DNA of 64,000 nucleotides, taken from NCBI RefSeq assembly GCF_013141765.1, contig NZ_WHOD01000119.1, forward strand, positions 112,454 to 176,453. Direction: 5' to 3'. The notes below the pieces were generated by a model. The model saw only the letters and a list, made by a program, of their open reading frames with translations. It did not search any database and was not told where the DNA came from. The stretch is from Paenibacillus foliorum (GTDB lineage: Bacteria > Bacillota > Bacilli > Paenibacillales > NBRC-103111). Position numbers and translations under genes: made by a program. Below, piece by piece: positions 41,741 through 50,134 of the stretch (the first letter of the stretch is position 1; the number at the start of each line of letters is the position of its first letter).

Positions 41741-41827
41741 CCTCCTAAGAGTTTCGCTTAAGCGAAACTTGCATCGTAAGCATTTGGCTGAGTTTCGCGT
41801 TAGCGAAGCTTGCATAATAAGCATTTG
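41741..41827 (-). repeat. Tandem pair of SD-linked hairpin repeats 5' of nusB
   Basis: Proximal unit: ATGCTTACGATGCAAG, perfect hairpin AGTTTCGC-TTAA-GCGAAACT, then CTTAGGAGG. Distal unit: ATGCTTATTATGCAAG, hairpin GCTTCGC-TAAC-GCGAAAC, then TCAG without an SD. The units are about 43 bp apart. Confidence 0.88.
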
Positions 41828-41860
41828 TTGAATTTCTTTGAGTTCTTCTTCATAAACATG

Positions 41861-41895
41861 AAAAAAATCCTTGGGTTCGAACCAGGGATTTTCAT
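41861..41895 (-). terminator. Terminator between the DUF2273 gene and nusB
   Basis: AAAATCCTTGG-gttcgaa-CCAGGGATTTT, T-rich on the minus side (GGATTTTTTTC). Confidence 0.85.
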
Positions 41896-41934
41896 TGCAA
41901 CTGCCACACACGCGCAGCTGTGTCAGTTGTCAAT

Positions 41935-42186
41935 TCATCTTAACAATCTCCATTTGTCCAATAACCAACGCCAAAATTGTTGAATGGGAACAGGCGTATC
42001 GCCCCGTTCGATTCTTTTCCCTATATTATAACAAGTATATACGATTAGGACAAAGATTAACATATCCCACAAACCGCAAATCAAATAGATGAGCCCAAGC
42101 AGAACACCTGCGGCTGCGCCCAAGGTTTTGCCCCTGTGCCTTTCCCATAGATGTTCCCACAGTTGAATCCACATGTTGGAGCTCAC
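41935..42186 (-). CDS. DUF2273 small membrane protein
   Basis: 83 residues with one or two hydrophobic helices (about 22-40 and 42-58) in a layout typical of DUF2273 (KTLGAAAGVLLGLIYLICGLWDML). Family members accompany amaP and asp23 in an envelope-associated alkaline shock group. Start ATG 42186, only 2 nt after amaP, with the ribosome binding site inside amaP (GAGGTGAG). Function unknown. Confidence 0.85.
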   Translation of the reverse strand: MSSNMWIQLWEHLWERHRGKTLGAAAGVLLGLIYLICGLWDMLIFVLIVYTCYNIGKRIERGDTPVPIQQFWRWLLDKWRLLR

Positions 42187-42188
42187 CT

Positions 42189-42749
42189 CTATTCCACTCT
42201 ACTTTTAAAAGTAGGTGCTGATTGTTGAATGTTTGCTACAAACACGGTCACGACTGCAACGGGAATGCCAGTAATCTCTTCGATATGATTTTTGACACCA
42301 GACTGCATCTCTTCAGTCAATTGTGGAATCGAGCTTTCCCCATCAACAATAACACGAATAACAATTTCCAAGCCCGCCGGGCTTACTCGCACACGCGCCT
42401 TCAAATCCTTCACGCCGCGGGTACGTTTGGCTGCCTTTAATGATAAGTTTTCCACCGTCTCTATTGAAATACGGATATCGCCATAATCTGTACGTTGATC
42501 AATAGAGGGAGCATTGGCCCTGCCTCTGCGTACTGCGACATATAGAAAACGGATACTTACCAAGGCTACCACGATCGTCAAGGAAATGAAGGGAAGTGCA
42601 GTATTTAAATCATAGTAGACATTATGAGCGAAAGCACCTACACGCTCAAACGAAATCCAACCAAATGCGCAAACCAGAAGAGTACAAGCTGCAATGAGAA
42701 CAACCAAGCTAAAAATAAATAGAAGTAATCTGTCTACAACTTTAACCAC
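42189..42749 (-). CDS. amaP: Alkaline shock response membrane anchor protein AmaP
   Basis: 186 residues from GTG 42749 (AAGGAG 9 nt upstream; the longer frame to 42836 crosses a hairpin). Two N-terminal membrane helices (about 5-27 and 48-68) followed by an Asp23-like domain (GVKDLKARVRVSPAGLEIVIRVIV). AmaP tethers Asp23 to the membrane in Staphylococcus. Sits between asp23 and the DUF2273 gene, which supports the call. Confidence 0.88.
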   Translation of the reverse strand: MVKVVDRLLLFIFSLVVLIAACTLLVCAFGWISFERVGAFAHNVYYDLNTALPFISLTIVVALVSIRFLYVAVRRGRANAPSIDQRTDYGDIRISIETVENLSLKAAKRTRGVKDLKARVRVSPAGLEIVIRVIVDGESSIPQLTEEMQSGVKNHIEEITGIPVAVVTVFVANIQQSAPTFKSRVE

Positions 42750-42776
42750 GAAACCGGACTCCTTCCCAATTAGAGG

Positions 42777-42803
42777 AAACCCCCTTACAACTTGAAGGGG
42801 GTT
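42777..42803 (-). terminator. Hairpin between asp23 and amaP
   Basis: Minus strand AACCCCCTT-caagttgt-AAGGGGGTT, then TCC. The short T tail suggests partial termination or mRNA processing. Confidence 0.5.
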
Positions 42804-42917
42804 AGCCAAACGTTTATTTAGTTGACTAAAAAGCATGAATTGTTATGCCTTCTATACATCAACCTTGACAAACGTGCGCGTCCTGAAAGGACGGCTAAGC
42901 CGTTTATCCTTGCTTAG

Positions 42918-43328
42918 TTACTTGACTCGATTTGGAGATGCTTCTATCTCTTCTACTTTCTCTGCACCTTTGAAAATGACATCATGAATATGTACATTCA
43001 CTTGAACCACACTAAGTCCTGTCATCGACTCAATCGCATGTTTAACATTTTGTTGAACGCCGGATGCTACCTCAGGGATTCTTGTTCCGAATTCAATAAC
43101 AATGGACACATCGATTGCAGCTTCACGCTGTCCAACATCTACCTTTACACCCTTGGACATATTCTTACGCCCCAACAATTCGGCGATTCCGCCAGCAAAT
43201 CCGCCGCTCATACCAGCAACGCCAGGAACTTCAACTGTCGCCATCCCTGCAATGATTTCAATAACCTCGGGTGCTATCTGAATCGTACCAATATCGGTTT
43301 TCTCATAATCCGCAGCTATGATTGTCAT
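42918..43328 (-). CDS. asp23: Asp23/Gls24 family envelope stress protein
   Basis: 136 residues. IAPEVIEIIAGMATVEVPGVAGMSGG at the start and VDVGQREAAIDVSIVIEFGTRIPEVA in the middle are the Asp23 (YqhY) signature. Partner of AmaP; B. subtilis YqhY sits after accBC and influences fatty acid synthesis. ATG 43328 with CAAGGAGG upstream, within a degenerate hairpin repeat. Confidence 0.92.
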   Translation of the reverse strand: MTIIAADYEKTDIGTIQIAPEVIEIIAGMATVEVPGVAGMSGGFAGGIAELLGRKNMSKGVKVDVGQREAAIDVSIVIEFGTRIPEVASGVQQNVKHAIESMTGLSVVQVNVHIHDVIFKGAEKVEEIEASPNRVK

Positions 43329-43336
43329 AATCGGCG

Positions 43337-43371
43337 CCTCCTTGGAGTTTTACAAGCCCTTGCATAATAAG
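43337..43371 (-). repeat. Degenerate SD-linked hairpin repeat 5' of asp23
   Basis: Read toward asp23: CTTATTATGCAAG (identical to the distal nusB unit), then GGCTTGTAAAACTCCAAGGAGG-like end; the hairpin is largely lost but the AAAACTC and AGGAGG ends remain. Confidence 0.5.
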
Positions 43372-43410
43372 TGGTATCATAATAGATGAATCTTCTTCTC
43401 TAAATATGTG

Positions 43411-43572
43411 TTTAAAAAGTTCACTTTCAGAACCGAGAATATTGGGCAAAAGCCGAGGAAGGAGGACGGAGCGTAGGCAATATCTACGCGAGTACCAGAC
43501 TTCCCGGGCTTGTTCAATATTCGATGCCGATTCACTTCCTGTGTTACTTCGTTATCAAAGTGGACTTTTCAA
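43411..43572. repeat. About 160-nt multi-stem palindromic element between accC and asp23
   Basis: Nested complementary arms: AAAAGTTCACTTT (43415-43427) with AAAGTGGACTTTT (43557-43569); GAATATTG (43437-43444) with CAATATTC (43515-43522); AGCC..GGAAG (43451-43461) with CTTCC..GGCT (43500-43510); GCGTAG (43471-43476) with CTACGC (43484-43489). The two inner stems are separated by purine-rich internal loops (gaggacgga, gagtaccaga). It codes for nothing visible. It could be a MITE-like palindrome, a structured RNA or an oversized terminator for accBC. Confidence 0.65.
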
Positions 43573-43663
43573 ACAATCTCTATTATGGATATGCTTGAGT
43601 CAAACAAAACTTGTCTTAGTCTATATACTATATCATTATCCTAAAATGTTGACAAATTACGGT
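43573..43663. other. Spacer between the palindromic element and accC
   Basis: A/T-rich DNA after the accC stop, with no recognised gene or signal. Together with the palindromic element and the asp23 leader it makes up the 335-bp accC-asp23 gap. Confidence 0.35.
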
Positions 43664-45022
43664 TTACGAGTCAGGATCATTCACATCATGCTCTTCTAGG
43701 AACTTAATGTCAAAATCACCTGCAATAAACTTCTTATGTTCCAGAAGCTTTAGATGAAAGGGAATGGTAGAGTGGATGCCTTCTACCGAAAACTCGGATA
43801 AGGCACGTTTCATACGTTGAATGGCCTCATCTCGATCCCTCCCCCATACAATCAGCTTAGCGATCATCGAATCATAATGAGGTGTGATGGTATAGCCTGG
43901 ATAGGCAGCACTGTCAACCCTTACACCAAAACCGCCCGGCGGGAGGTAAAATTGAATTTGACCAGCCGAAGGCATGAAGTTGCGGGTAGAGTCCTCAGCA
44001 TTAATCCTGCATTCTATAGCCCATCCATCAATCTTCACATCATCTTGAGTAAAGGATAGAGGCTCGCCTTCCGCTACATGAATCATTTCCTTGATGATAT
44101 CTATACCCGTGATGAGCTCTGTAACCGGATGCTCAACCTGAATCCGAGTATTCATTTCCATAAAGTAAAACTGCCCGTCCGCACCAAGTAAAAACTCTAA
44201 GGTGCCAGCTCCTGAATAAGAAACGGATTTAGCTGCACGTACTGCGGCGTCCCCCATAAGGGCACGAATCTCCGGAGTCAGTATCGGACAAGGAGCTTCC
44301 TCGACCAACTTCTGACGTCTACGTTGAACCGAACAATCACGCTCACCCAAATGCACTACATTACCATGCTTGTCTGCTAATATTTGAATTTCTACGTGCT
44401 TCATACCTGTCAAATATTTTTCCAGATAAACACCTGCGTTACCAAACGCGTTCTGAGCTTCCTGCTGGGCTGTTGTGATTTGTTGGATCAGCATTTCCTC
44501 ATTCTCAGCTATACGGATCCCTTTGCCGCCGCCACCGGCAGTAGCTTTAATAATAACAGGGTAACCGATCTCACGACTGATTCGCACTGCTTCGTCCATA
44601 TCCTGCACAAGTCCATCCGATCCTGGAATGACAGGAACATTAGCTTCCTTCATCGTTTGCTTGGCAACCGCCTTATCTCCCATACGACTTATCGCATCAG
44701 GAGAGGGTCCGATAAAGGTTATATTACAACTTTCGCATATCTCTGCGAAATTAGCATTCTCAGCCAAAAAACCATAACCAGGGTGAATCGCATCTGTTTC
44801 CGTTAATGTAGCTACACTCATAATGTTAGTTAAATTTAAATAACTGTCTTTGGAAAGAACGGGGCCGATACAATAGGCTTCATCAGCAAGACGAACATGC
44901 AGCGCTCCCTTATCAGCTTCCGAATATATCGCAACGGTTGATATACCTAATTCACGGCAAGCGCGAATGATTCTGACAGCAATCTCACCGCGGTTGGCAA
45001 TTAATACTTTTTGAAACTTCAA
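43664..45022 (-). CDS. accC: Acetyl-CoA carboxylase, biotin carboxylase subunit
   Basis: 452 residues from TTG 45022 (MKFQKVLIANRGEIAVRI). ATP-grasp domain with GGGGKGIRIAENEE (about 164-177), MEMNTRIQVEHPVTE (about 287-301) and the carboxylase signature of biotin carboxylases. It carboxylates biotin on AccB with ATP and bicarbonate, the first step of fatty acid synthesis. AGGAGG 11 nt upstream comes from a hairpin repeat. Operon with accB. Confidence 0.96.
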   Translation of the reverse strand: MKFQKVLIANRGEIAVRIIRACRELGISTVAIYSEADKGALHVRLADEAYCIGPVLSKDSYLNLTNIMSVATLTETDAIHPGYGFLAENANFAEICESCNITFIGPSPDAISRMGDKAVAKQTMKEANVPVIPGSDGLVQDMDEAVRISREIGYPVIIKATAGGGGKGIRIAENEEMLIQQITTAQQEAQNAFGNAGVYLEKYLTGMKHVEIQILADKHGNVVHLGERDCSVQRRRQKLVEEAPCPILTPEIRALMGDAAVRAAKSVSYSGAGTLEFLLGADGQFYFMEMNTRIQVEHPVTELITGIDIIKEMIHVAEGEPLSFTQDDVKIDGWAIECRINAEDSTRNFMPSAGQIQFYLPPGGFGVRVDSAAYPGYTITPHYDSMIAKLIVWGRDRDEAIQRMKRALSEFSVEGIHSTIPFHLKLLEHKKFIAGDFDIKFLEEHDVNDPDS

Positions 45023-45033
45023 TTGGGTATTCT

Positions 45034-45111
45034 CCTCCTAAGAGTTTTCGTAAGAAAACTTACTTCGTAAGCATAAGCAGAGTTTCGTTTTAGCGAAAAG
45101 GCTTTACTTTA
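45034..45111 (-). repeat. Tandem pair of SD-linked hairpin repeats 5' of accC
   Basis: Proximal unit: ATGCTTACGAAGTAAG, perfect hairpin AGTTTTC-TTAC-GAAAACT, then CTTAGGAGG, 11 nt from the TTG. Distal unit: AAAGTAAAGCC, hairpin TTTTCGC-TAAA-ACGAAA, then CTCTGC. Lies in the accB-accC gap. Confidence 0.85.
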
Positions 45112-45132
45112 CGGGACTATGATTACAAACAA

Positions 45133-45627
45133 TTATTCCGGTCTCACCAGGAATAACGGTTGACCATATTCTACCAATTGTCCATTTTCCACAAGCACTT
45201 CGACAATTTCACCTTTAATTTCAGCTTCGATCTCATTCATCAGCTTCATTGCTTCAATGATACAAACAACGGACTTTTCTTTCACTTGGCTGCCCTTGGA
45301 AACAAACTCTGGTGCACCTGGTGATGGAGATTCATAGTATGTACCTACCATGGGAGAAACGATTCTATGTAAGTTGGCATCCGTTGCGGACGTCTTATCG
45401 GCAGCGGCTTCTGCTTGGGGAGCTTGTCCCCCTGCAAATGAAGCTGGCTGCTGAGTAACAATTGGTTGAAACGATTGCTGATAGGGTGCTGCGTTAACTA
45501 CAACCTGTTCAGTTTTATTAGGTTTACGAATCATAAGGCGGGAGCCTTCGCTTTCAATTTCTAACTCTTGCAAAGAGGTTTGATCCACTAGTTTGATTAA
45601 CTCTTTAATTTCGCTTAGTTTAAACAC
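45133..45627 (-). CDS. accB: Acetyl-CoA carboxylase, biotin carboxyl carrier protein
   Basis: 164 residues from GTG 45627 (MFKLSEIKELIKLVDQTSL), with AAGGAGTG upstream; the frame extending to 45681 lacks one. N-terminal FKLSEIKELI helix, a Gln/Ala-rich linker (about 45-85) and the biotinyl domain with the biotinylated Lys in CIIEAMKLMNEIEAE (about 125-139). It swings carboxybiotin between AccC and the carboxyltransferase. Confidence 0.95.
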   Translation of the reverse strand: MFKLSEIKELIKLVDQTSLQELEIESEGSRLMIRKPNKTEQVVVNAAPYQQSFQPIVTQQPASFAGGQAPQAEAAADKTSATDANLHRIVSPMVGTYYESPSPGAPEFVSKGSQVKEKSVVCIIEAMKLMNEIEAEIKGEIVEVLVENGQLVEYGQPLFLVRPE

Positions 45628-45693
45628 AAGATTCACTCCTTCAACGATAGGTGAAACAATAACGTTGTTATTATAACACATAGATAAGAAATG

Positions 45694-45726
45694 GAAAGAG
45701 TCCAGTTGCTCCGGACTCTTTTTTTC
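45694..45726. terminator. Hairpin between spoIIIAH and accB
   Basis: AAGAGTCC-agttgctcc-GGACTCTT with T8 on the plus side and only TTT on the minus side. It should separate the sigma-E spoIIIA transcript from accBC, though its T tract faces the other way. Confidence 0.55.
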
Positions 45727-45751
45727 TGTTACCTATATTCAATTATACAGC

Positions 45752-46576
45752 TTAAGGAACATATTGAACGACAATTTTTTCTGCACCGACATTCATTTCA
45801 TTCATTACCTTCTCAATAATGCTGACCGCTTGGCTTTTCTCTAGCTTATTGCTCTGAACAGTTATCTTCCATTTGCTGGACTCTTCAGTAATAACAGCTT
45901 GCGGGAATTCCTTCATCAAAGTTTCTTCCAGGCTAGTAACCTTGGCTTCGTTATCCTGAATTTTCCTAAGCTCCGATTCAGCTTTAGCTGCTGCTTCAGC
46001 AGTTTGTTTAGGATCTGATATAATAGTCATCCACTTTTCAGTTTGCTTGGCTAAATCTTCATTTCGTTTAAGACCGATGTTGGTAAAATAGTCTGTCCCT
46101 GATTTGGCCTGCGTCATTACTTGTTGAAGGACTTTGGCGTCAGCTGCGCTTACTTGAGTATCTGCTTTTGCCGTTGGCTGTGCAGCTTTAGCGTCTGTTG
46201 CGGTATTGGATTTGGCACCAGACTGGGCTGCATTGGACTGAGCGCCCTTGCTTGGATCTGTTTTAACGCTGCTCTCTTTTTGCTCCGGTTTTACTGGTGT
46301 AGCAGATTGCTGATTCATTTCTGGAGTCGTGGCTGCACTTGCTTTCTTGTCGGTTTGAGCGCCAGATGGTGTTGGATTGACATTAAGGTCATTAGTGTTC
46401 ACAACAATTTCTTTAGTGCTGGGACTCATTGTGCTTGTAGTACCAGTTGATTTGGTTGTTTCTTTGGAGCTGAATTGCAGGTTATTAACGTCCTCGGTAA
46501 AGAGATAATAAGCGGAAAGCACAACCATTAAACTCAGCATAGAAACCAGCCAAATTGTTTGCCTTTTCGAATTCAT
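45752..46576 (-). CDS. spoIIIAH: Stage III sporulation protein AH
   Basis: 274 residues from ATG 46576 (AAGGAGG upstream). N-terminal membrane helix (about 7-26), a long Ser/Thr/Ala/Lys-rich linker (about 30-145) and a C-terminal YscJ/FliF-like ring domain (ITEESSKWKITVQSNKLEKSQAVSIIEKV). It meets SpoIIQ across the two engulfing membranes to form the mother cell-forespore channel. The linker is long and of low complexity. Last gene of the operon. Confidence 0.94.
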   Translation of the reverse strand: MNSKRQTIWLVSMLSLMVVLSAYYLFTEDVNNLQFSSKETTKSTGTTSTMSPSTKEIVVNTNDLNVNPTPSGAQTDKKASAATTPEMNQQSATPVKPEQKESSVKTDPSKGAQSNAAQSGAKSNTATDAKAAQPTAKADTQVSAADAKVLQQVMTQAKSGTDYFTNIGLKRNEDLAKQTEKWMTIISDPKQTAEAAAKAESELRKIQDNEAKVTSLEETLMKEFPQAVITEESSKWKITVQSNKLEKSQAVSIIEKVMNEMNVGAEKIVVQYVP

Positions 46577-46627
46577 GTTCAAATTCCTCCTTAAGTTTTT
46601 GTATGATGATCAAGTTTGTTCCAATCC

Positions 46628-47263
46628 TTACTGTTTCCTGGGAAGGATTGAGATACGATTAGCCGGCACATCCAGACCGCGTTCAACGGCCTCAGTTATC
46701 ATTTTTTTCACAGTCAAATTTTCAGCGCCTTTCGCTACAACCAAAACCCCCCTGATTTTCGGTTTAATGGTTTTCACAACCAACGGCTGCTTACCTCCTG
46801 AAACTTCATACAAAACCACTTCCCCGCTCCGGGAAACATCCGTAATATGGCGGGTTGCTCCATGTTGGTCCTTCTCATTGGTTACTTGCTGCGAATCTTT
46901 GGAATTGCGCTCCACCATGATCTCCTCAGTGGATTCAATAGTAACCAGCACTTCCGCTTCGCCGACTCCGACAATCTTGGTTAATATCTCTTGTAATTGC
47001 AGCTGATAAGCTTCCTCGTATTCACGGAACGCGTTCCGCTCCTTGCTTACGGATCCGCCGAAGGCCGGCTTGGCTGGATCAGGAGGAGATGCCCTCCCTA
47101 CACCAATGGGATCAACATCCTTCACTGTTACATAGGAGTTGAGAATCATAAACGCTGCACCTACTAAGCCAAGCAGCATCAGCCAGCGAAACGTTGCAAT
47201 TCGCTTCGTTCCACCCGGTCCGCCACTAAACCATTGCTCCAACCATTTCATCATACCGCCCAT
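46628..47263 (-). CDS. spoIIIAG: Stage III sporulation protein AG
   Basis: 211 residues. One membrane helix (about 24-44), then a ring-forming domain with VGVGEAEVLVTIESTEEIMVERN (about 90-112) and GVLVVAKGAENLTVKKMITEAVERGLDVP-type ending. SpoIIIAG forms a large ring in the feeding-tube channel. ATG 47263 with GGAGGTGAT. Between AF and AH, as usual. Confidence 0.95.
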   Translation of the reverse strand: MGGMMKWLEQWFSGGPGGTKRIATFRWLMLLGLVGAAFMILNSYVTVKDVDPIGVGRASPPDPAKPAFGGSVSKERNAFREYEEAYQLQLQEILTKIVGVGEAEVLVTIESTEEIMVERNSKDSQQVTNEKDQHGATRHITDVSRSGEVVLYEVSGGKQPLVVKTIKPKIRGVLVVAKGAENLTVKKMITEAVERGLDVPANRISILPRKQ

Positions 47264-47295
47264 CAGATCACCTCCTCGGCATAAGCTTTATGGGA

Positions 47296-48081
47296 TCAGG
47301 AATCGGCTTTGCCGTTTGAAGCTGCAATCTCAACCGTGATACGCTCCAAAGGAACCTGCCAGTCTTTGTTCAGGAGCATTTTGATTTGTGTTTGTTCTTG
47401 TGTGTTTGCCGTATTTGGTTCCTTGCCTGATATTACGTTGTTAGGATTGGGGCCAACCTTGTCCTTATTACCTCCAAATGCTGCCTCCGACTTAGGTTCA
47501 ATCGTAATGTCAACCTGCTTGATAGCTTCAATGGTTATTGGTTTGACAGTGGCGGAAGAGGTCTGTTTGACACCTTTTGATTTGGAAGGCGCATTGGCTT
47601 GAACATCTACTTTGCGAATCTGCATTTGACCGCTCACGTCTTTCCCAATCTCCACACTCAGATTCGTCACCATGAGGCCTGTGGTTTGTTCAATGTTTCT
47701 CTTCATCAATTCGCTAACCTGCTGCTGAGCTAAACTTTGGGACTGCTGTTCTTGCCGAGTTTTAAGCTGCTCGGCCTGCCGCTCAATACTATCCAACGAC
47801 TGCATGTCAGCCGCCCCCCCCTGCCGTTGACCTAATGCCGCGAGCACGCTTTTGTCACTAGAACCTTTAAACAAAGCGTCAGCATCTGCCAGCATGCTAT
47901 CGATCGAGGTGTTTTTTTGAAACAAAGACAGCAGAGGCTGTAAAAGGGTCAGTAGAATAAACAGACTCATAACTGTTTTTACATAGCGCTGCATGGTCTG
48001 GTTCGGGAGAAGAATATCCACAAAAGTAGCAAGCATAATGATGAGAATAATAGCTTTGAGCCAACTGCCCAGCCAATCCAA
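47296..48081 (-). CDS. spoIIIAF: Stage III sporulation protein AF
   Basis: 261 residues from TTG 48081 (MDWLGSWLKAIILIIML), aligned with the usual start and 10 nt from AAAGGAG; a TTG at 48087 would be too close. Two membrane helices near the N terminus (about 8-26 and 34-54, QRYVKTVMSLFILLTLLQPLLSLF) and a C-terminal extracytoplasmic domain after a Gln-rich coiled coil. Channel component. Confidence 0.93.
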   Translation of the reverse strand: MDWLGSWLKAIILIIMLATFVDILLPNQTMQRYVKTVMSLFILLTLLQPLLSLFQKNTSIDSMLADADALFKGSSDKSVLAALGQRQGGAADMQSLDSIERQAEQLKTRQEQQSQSLAQQQVSELMKRNIEQTTGLMVTNLSVEIGKDVSGQMQIRKVDVQANAPSKSKGVKQTSSATVKPITIEAIKQVDITIEPKSEAAFGGNKDKVGPNPNNVISGKEPNTANTQEQTQIKMLLNKDWQVPLERITVEIAASNGKADS

Positions 48082-48114
48082 TTGCAAACCGCTCCTTTCT
48101 GCTAATCGGCTAAT

Positions 48115-49422
48115 CTAACGCATCATAACTGACAAGTTTCCTGCGGTAATTAAGATCGTAATAGCAAGAAAGAACATTAATCCGACTATAGCCAGAGCTG
48201 CAAACACATATATCATGCTTTTTCCAATGGTCTCCAAGCAGGCAATCATCGGGTTATCTCCAAGGGGCTGCATGATCGCGGCGGACAAGTTGTATATCAA
48301 GGCTAACGCCATTATTTTCAAAGCTGGAAAAGCGCAAAGCATAATGATGATCACTACTCCGGCCAGTCCAACCGCATTTTTCACAAGTAAGGAAGCTCCG
48401 ATAACCGTTTCTGAAGCATCCGAAAACATTCTGCCGACTACCGGAACAAAATTCCCTGCAATATACTTAGCTGTCCTTATCGTAACTCCATCCACTACCG
48501 CGCTTCCTACACCACGTACCGATATAACCCCTAGAAACACAGTGACGAACACCCCTAGACAGCCAACACTAATGGTTCGAAGCAGATTGGCAAGCTGCGT
48601 TACCTTGTATTTGTCCGATAGAGAGCTGACTATATGGAGTACTGCCGAGAAAAACAATAATGGAAATACAACCAAGTAAATTGCGGTTCCTACGGCGTGA
48701 ATCATGAACACGATCAAGGGGTGAAGCACTGAAACTGAGACGACATTCCCCATTGAGGCCAGCAGTGTCAGCAAAAGAGGAATGACAGCGACCATGAAAT
48801 GTATCATGTCTGATATAGCCGCATTGGCATATCCTATCGCTACGCTGAAGCTATTGATAGCCATAATCATTAGCACCATAAATGCAATTGCATAAGCCAC
48901 CTTACTCACTGTATTTTTCTCAAATGAGCTCTGCAGCGTCTCCAGAAGCATGCTGAAAATGGTCAAAATGACTATGGATGCAAGCAGCTTCCCGTTGTAT
49001 AGGATCTCATGAAAAAAATATAGAAATATTCCTGAAAAAATAGAACTCATTTTAAAATCCTTAGCTCCTGAGAGAAGATCGACAAATGTCGGGGTTTTAC
49101 TATCAGGAAAGTAACCTCCGTACTTCTTCATCAATTGATTCCAATACTGCTCCACCTGATCTGTCTGCAGCCTCTCCGCCTGTTCCTGAATGATCTGTTC
49201 TACCGGTGTGGCTGCATAAGCTTGAGCACCTGAACCGTCACCAGCCATAAATCCAGGAGCTCCGAAGGTAAAACAATAAACGGTAAACATAAATAGCAGC
49301 ATCGTTTGTTTAAGATATACGGACGGAGCTCGGTTTGCCTGCAAAGTGTTCTCTTTCATTAAACCGGAGGGTCGAAACTTTGTTATCAGCTTCAGCAGCT
49401 TGAGCGTGGTCGAATGCTTCAT
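48115..49422 (-). CDS. spoIIIAE: Stage III sporulation protein AE
   Basis: 435 residues with an N-terminal signal-like helix (about 36-57) and about seven or eight further membrane helices from residue 130 on. The C-terminal half (FVPVVGRMFSDASETVIGASLLVKNAVG) is the most conserved part. Polytopic component of the mother-cell channel complex. ATG 49422 with GGAGGATACCAGGAG upstream. Confidence 0.95.
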   Translation of the reverse strand: MKHSTTLKLLKLITKFRPSGLMKENTLQANRAPSVYLKQTMLLFMFTVYCFTFGAPGFMAGDGSGAQAYAATPVEQIIQEQAERLQTDQVEQYWNQLMKKYGGYFPDSKTPTFVDLLSGAKDFKMSSIFSGIFLYFFHEILYNGKLLASIVILTIFSMLLETLQSSFEKNTVSKVAYAIAFMVLMIMAINSFSVAIGYANAAISDMIHFMVAVIPLLLTLLASMGNVVSVSVLHPLIVFMIHAVGTAIYLVVFPLLFFSAVLHIVSSLSDKYKVTQLANLLRTISVGCLGVFVTVFLGVISVRGVGSAVVDGVTIRTAKYIAGNFVPVVGRMFSDASETVIGASLLVKNAVGLAGVVIIIMLCAFPALKIMALALIYNLSAAIMQPLGDNPMIACLETIGKSMIYVFAALAIVGLMFFLAITILITAGNLSVMMR

Positions 49423-49457
49423 CTCCTGGTATCCTCCGTCTTCATTTACATAAGCGT

Positions 49458-49847
49458 TTATGCCGGCAGAAGCTTAACTACGGTTTCAATAATGACAGAC
49501 ACGATAGGAATGGCCATGACCATTATTAAAATTTTGCCGGAGAGCTCGATCTTGGATGCAATGGACTCCTGACCGGCATCCCTTACGATCTGAGCACCGA
49601 ACTCGGCTATATAGGCTATGCCGATGATTTTTAGAATTGTTTTTAGAAAAATCATATTGATGTTTGCCTTGAGCGCCAGATCTTCCAGTACTTGAATGAC
49701 AGACGAGATTTTGCCGATCAGAAACAAAAATATGGTGATACCCGTAAAGGCTGTGAGCAGGAAGGCAAACATTGGCTTCTGCTCTTTGATGATAAGAACC
49801 AGTACGGTGGTAAGAAGGCCCAAGCCTACGATTTGTATGATCTCCAA
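49458..49847 (-). CDS. spoIIIAD: Stage III sporulation protein AD
   Basis: 129 residues from TTG 49847 (GAGGTGAACCG upstream). Four membrane segments; EIIQIVGLGLLTTVLVLI, KTILKIIGIAYIAEFGAQI and AGQESIASKIELSGKILI are nearly identical to the B. subtilis protein. Operon member. Confidence 0.95.
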   Translation of the reverse strand: MEIIQIVGLGLLTTVLVLIIKEQKPMFAFLLTAFTGITIFLFLIGKISSVIQVLEDLALKANINMIFLKTILKIIGIAYIAEFGAQIVRDAGQESIASKIELSGKILIMVMAIPIVSVIIETVVKLLPA

Positions 49848-49881
49848 GACGGTTCACCTCTCCTGTATTTCGGAGAATAAT

Positions 49882-50085
49882 CTACTGGAATAAGAAAATA
49901 GTTTTGATCTCTTTAAATAAGTTATCCAGCAACCTTACGACCATGAACAGAACGACTACGAATCCGATTACCGTAACCCAATGTGCCATATCCTCTTTGC
50001 CCATTTGCTTCAGGACGGTATGGATCATCGCGATAATAATGCCAATTCCGGCAATTTGGAATATCGCGTTCACATCTACATTCAT
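49882..50085 (-). CDS. spoIIIAC: Stage III sporulation protein AC
   Basis: 67 residues from ATG 50085 (GGAGGTGA 10 nt upstream), matching the family start MNVDVNAIFQIAGIGI. Two membrane helices (about 7-26 and 33-53) with MGKEDMAHWVTVIGF between. Operon member. Confidence 0.94.
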   Translation of the reverse strand: MNVDVNAIFQIAGIGIIIAMIHTVLKQMGKEDMAHWVTVIGFVVVLFMVVRLLDNLFKEIKTIFLFQ

Positions 50086-50134
50086 TCGTGGCACCTCACC
50101 TCCAGCCTCAAAGCACTAACACATTCAAGGTTAT

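Noticed and set aside
41868..41892. GGTTCGAACC-containing segment resembling a tRNA T-arm
   Set aside because: It is the loop and stem of a terminator (AAAATCC..GGATTTT); no acceptor, D or anticodon arm can be folded around it.
46583..46625. Copy of the hairpin repeat before spoIIIAH
   Set aside because: AACTTGATC..ACAAAAACTTAAGGAGG is only loosely similar and the stem does not pair well.
49486..49857. Long ORF in another frame within spoIIIAD
   Set aside because: It is a shadow of spoIIIAD; the translation (many Arg, His, Ser) lacks family features and a ribosome binding site.
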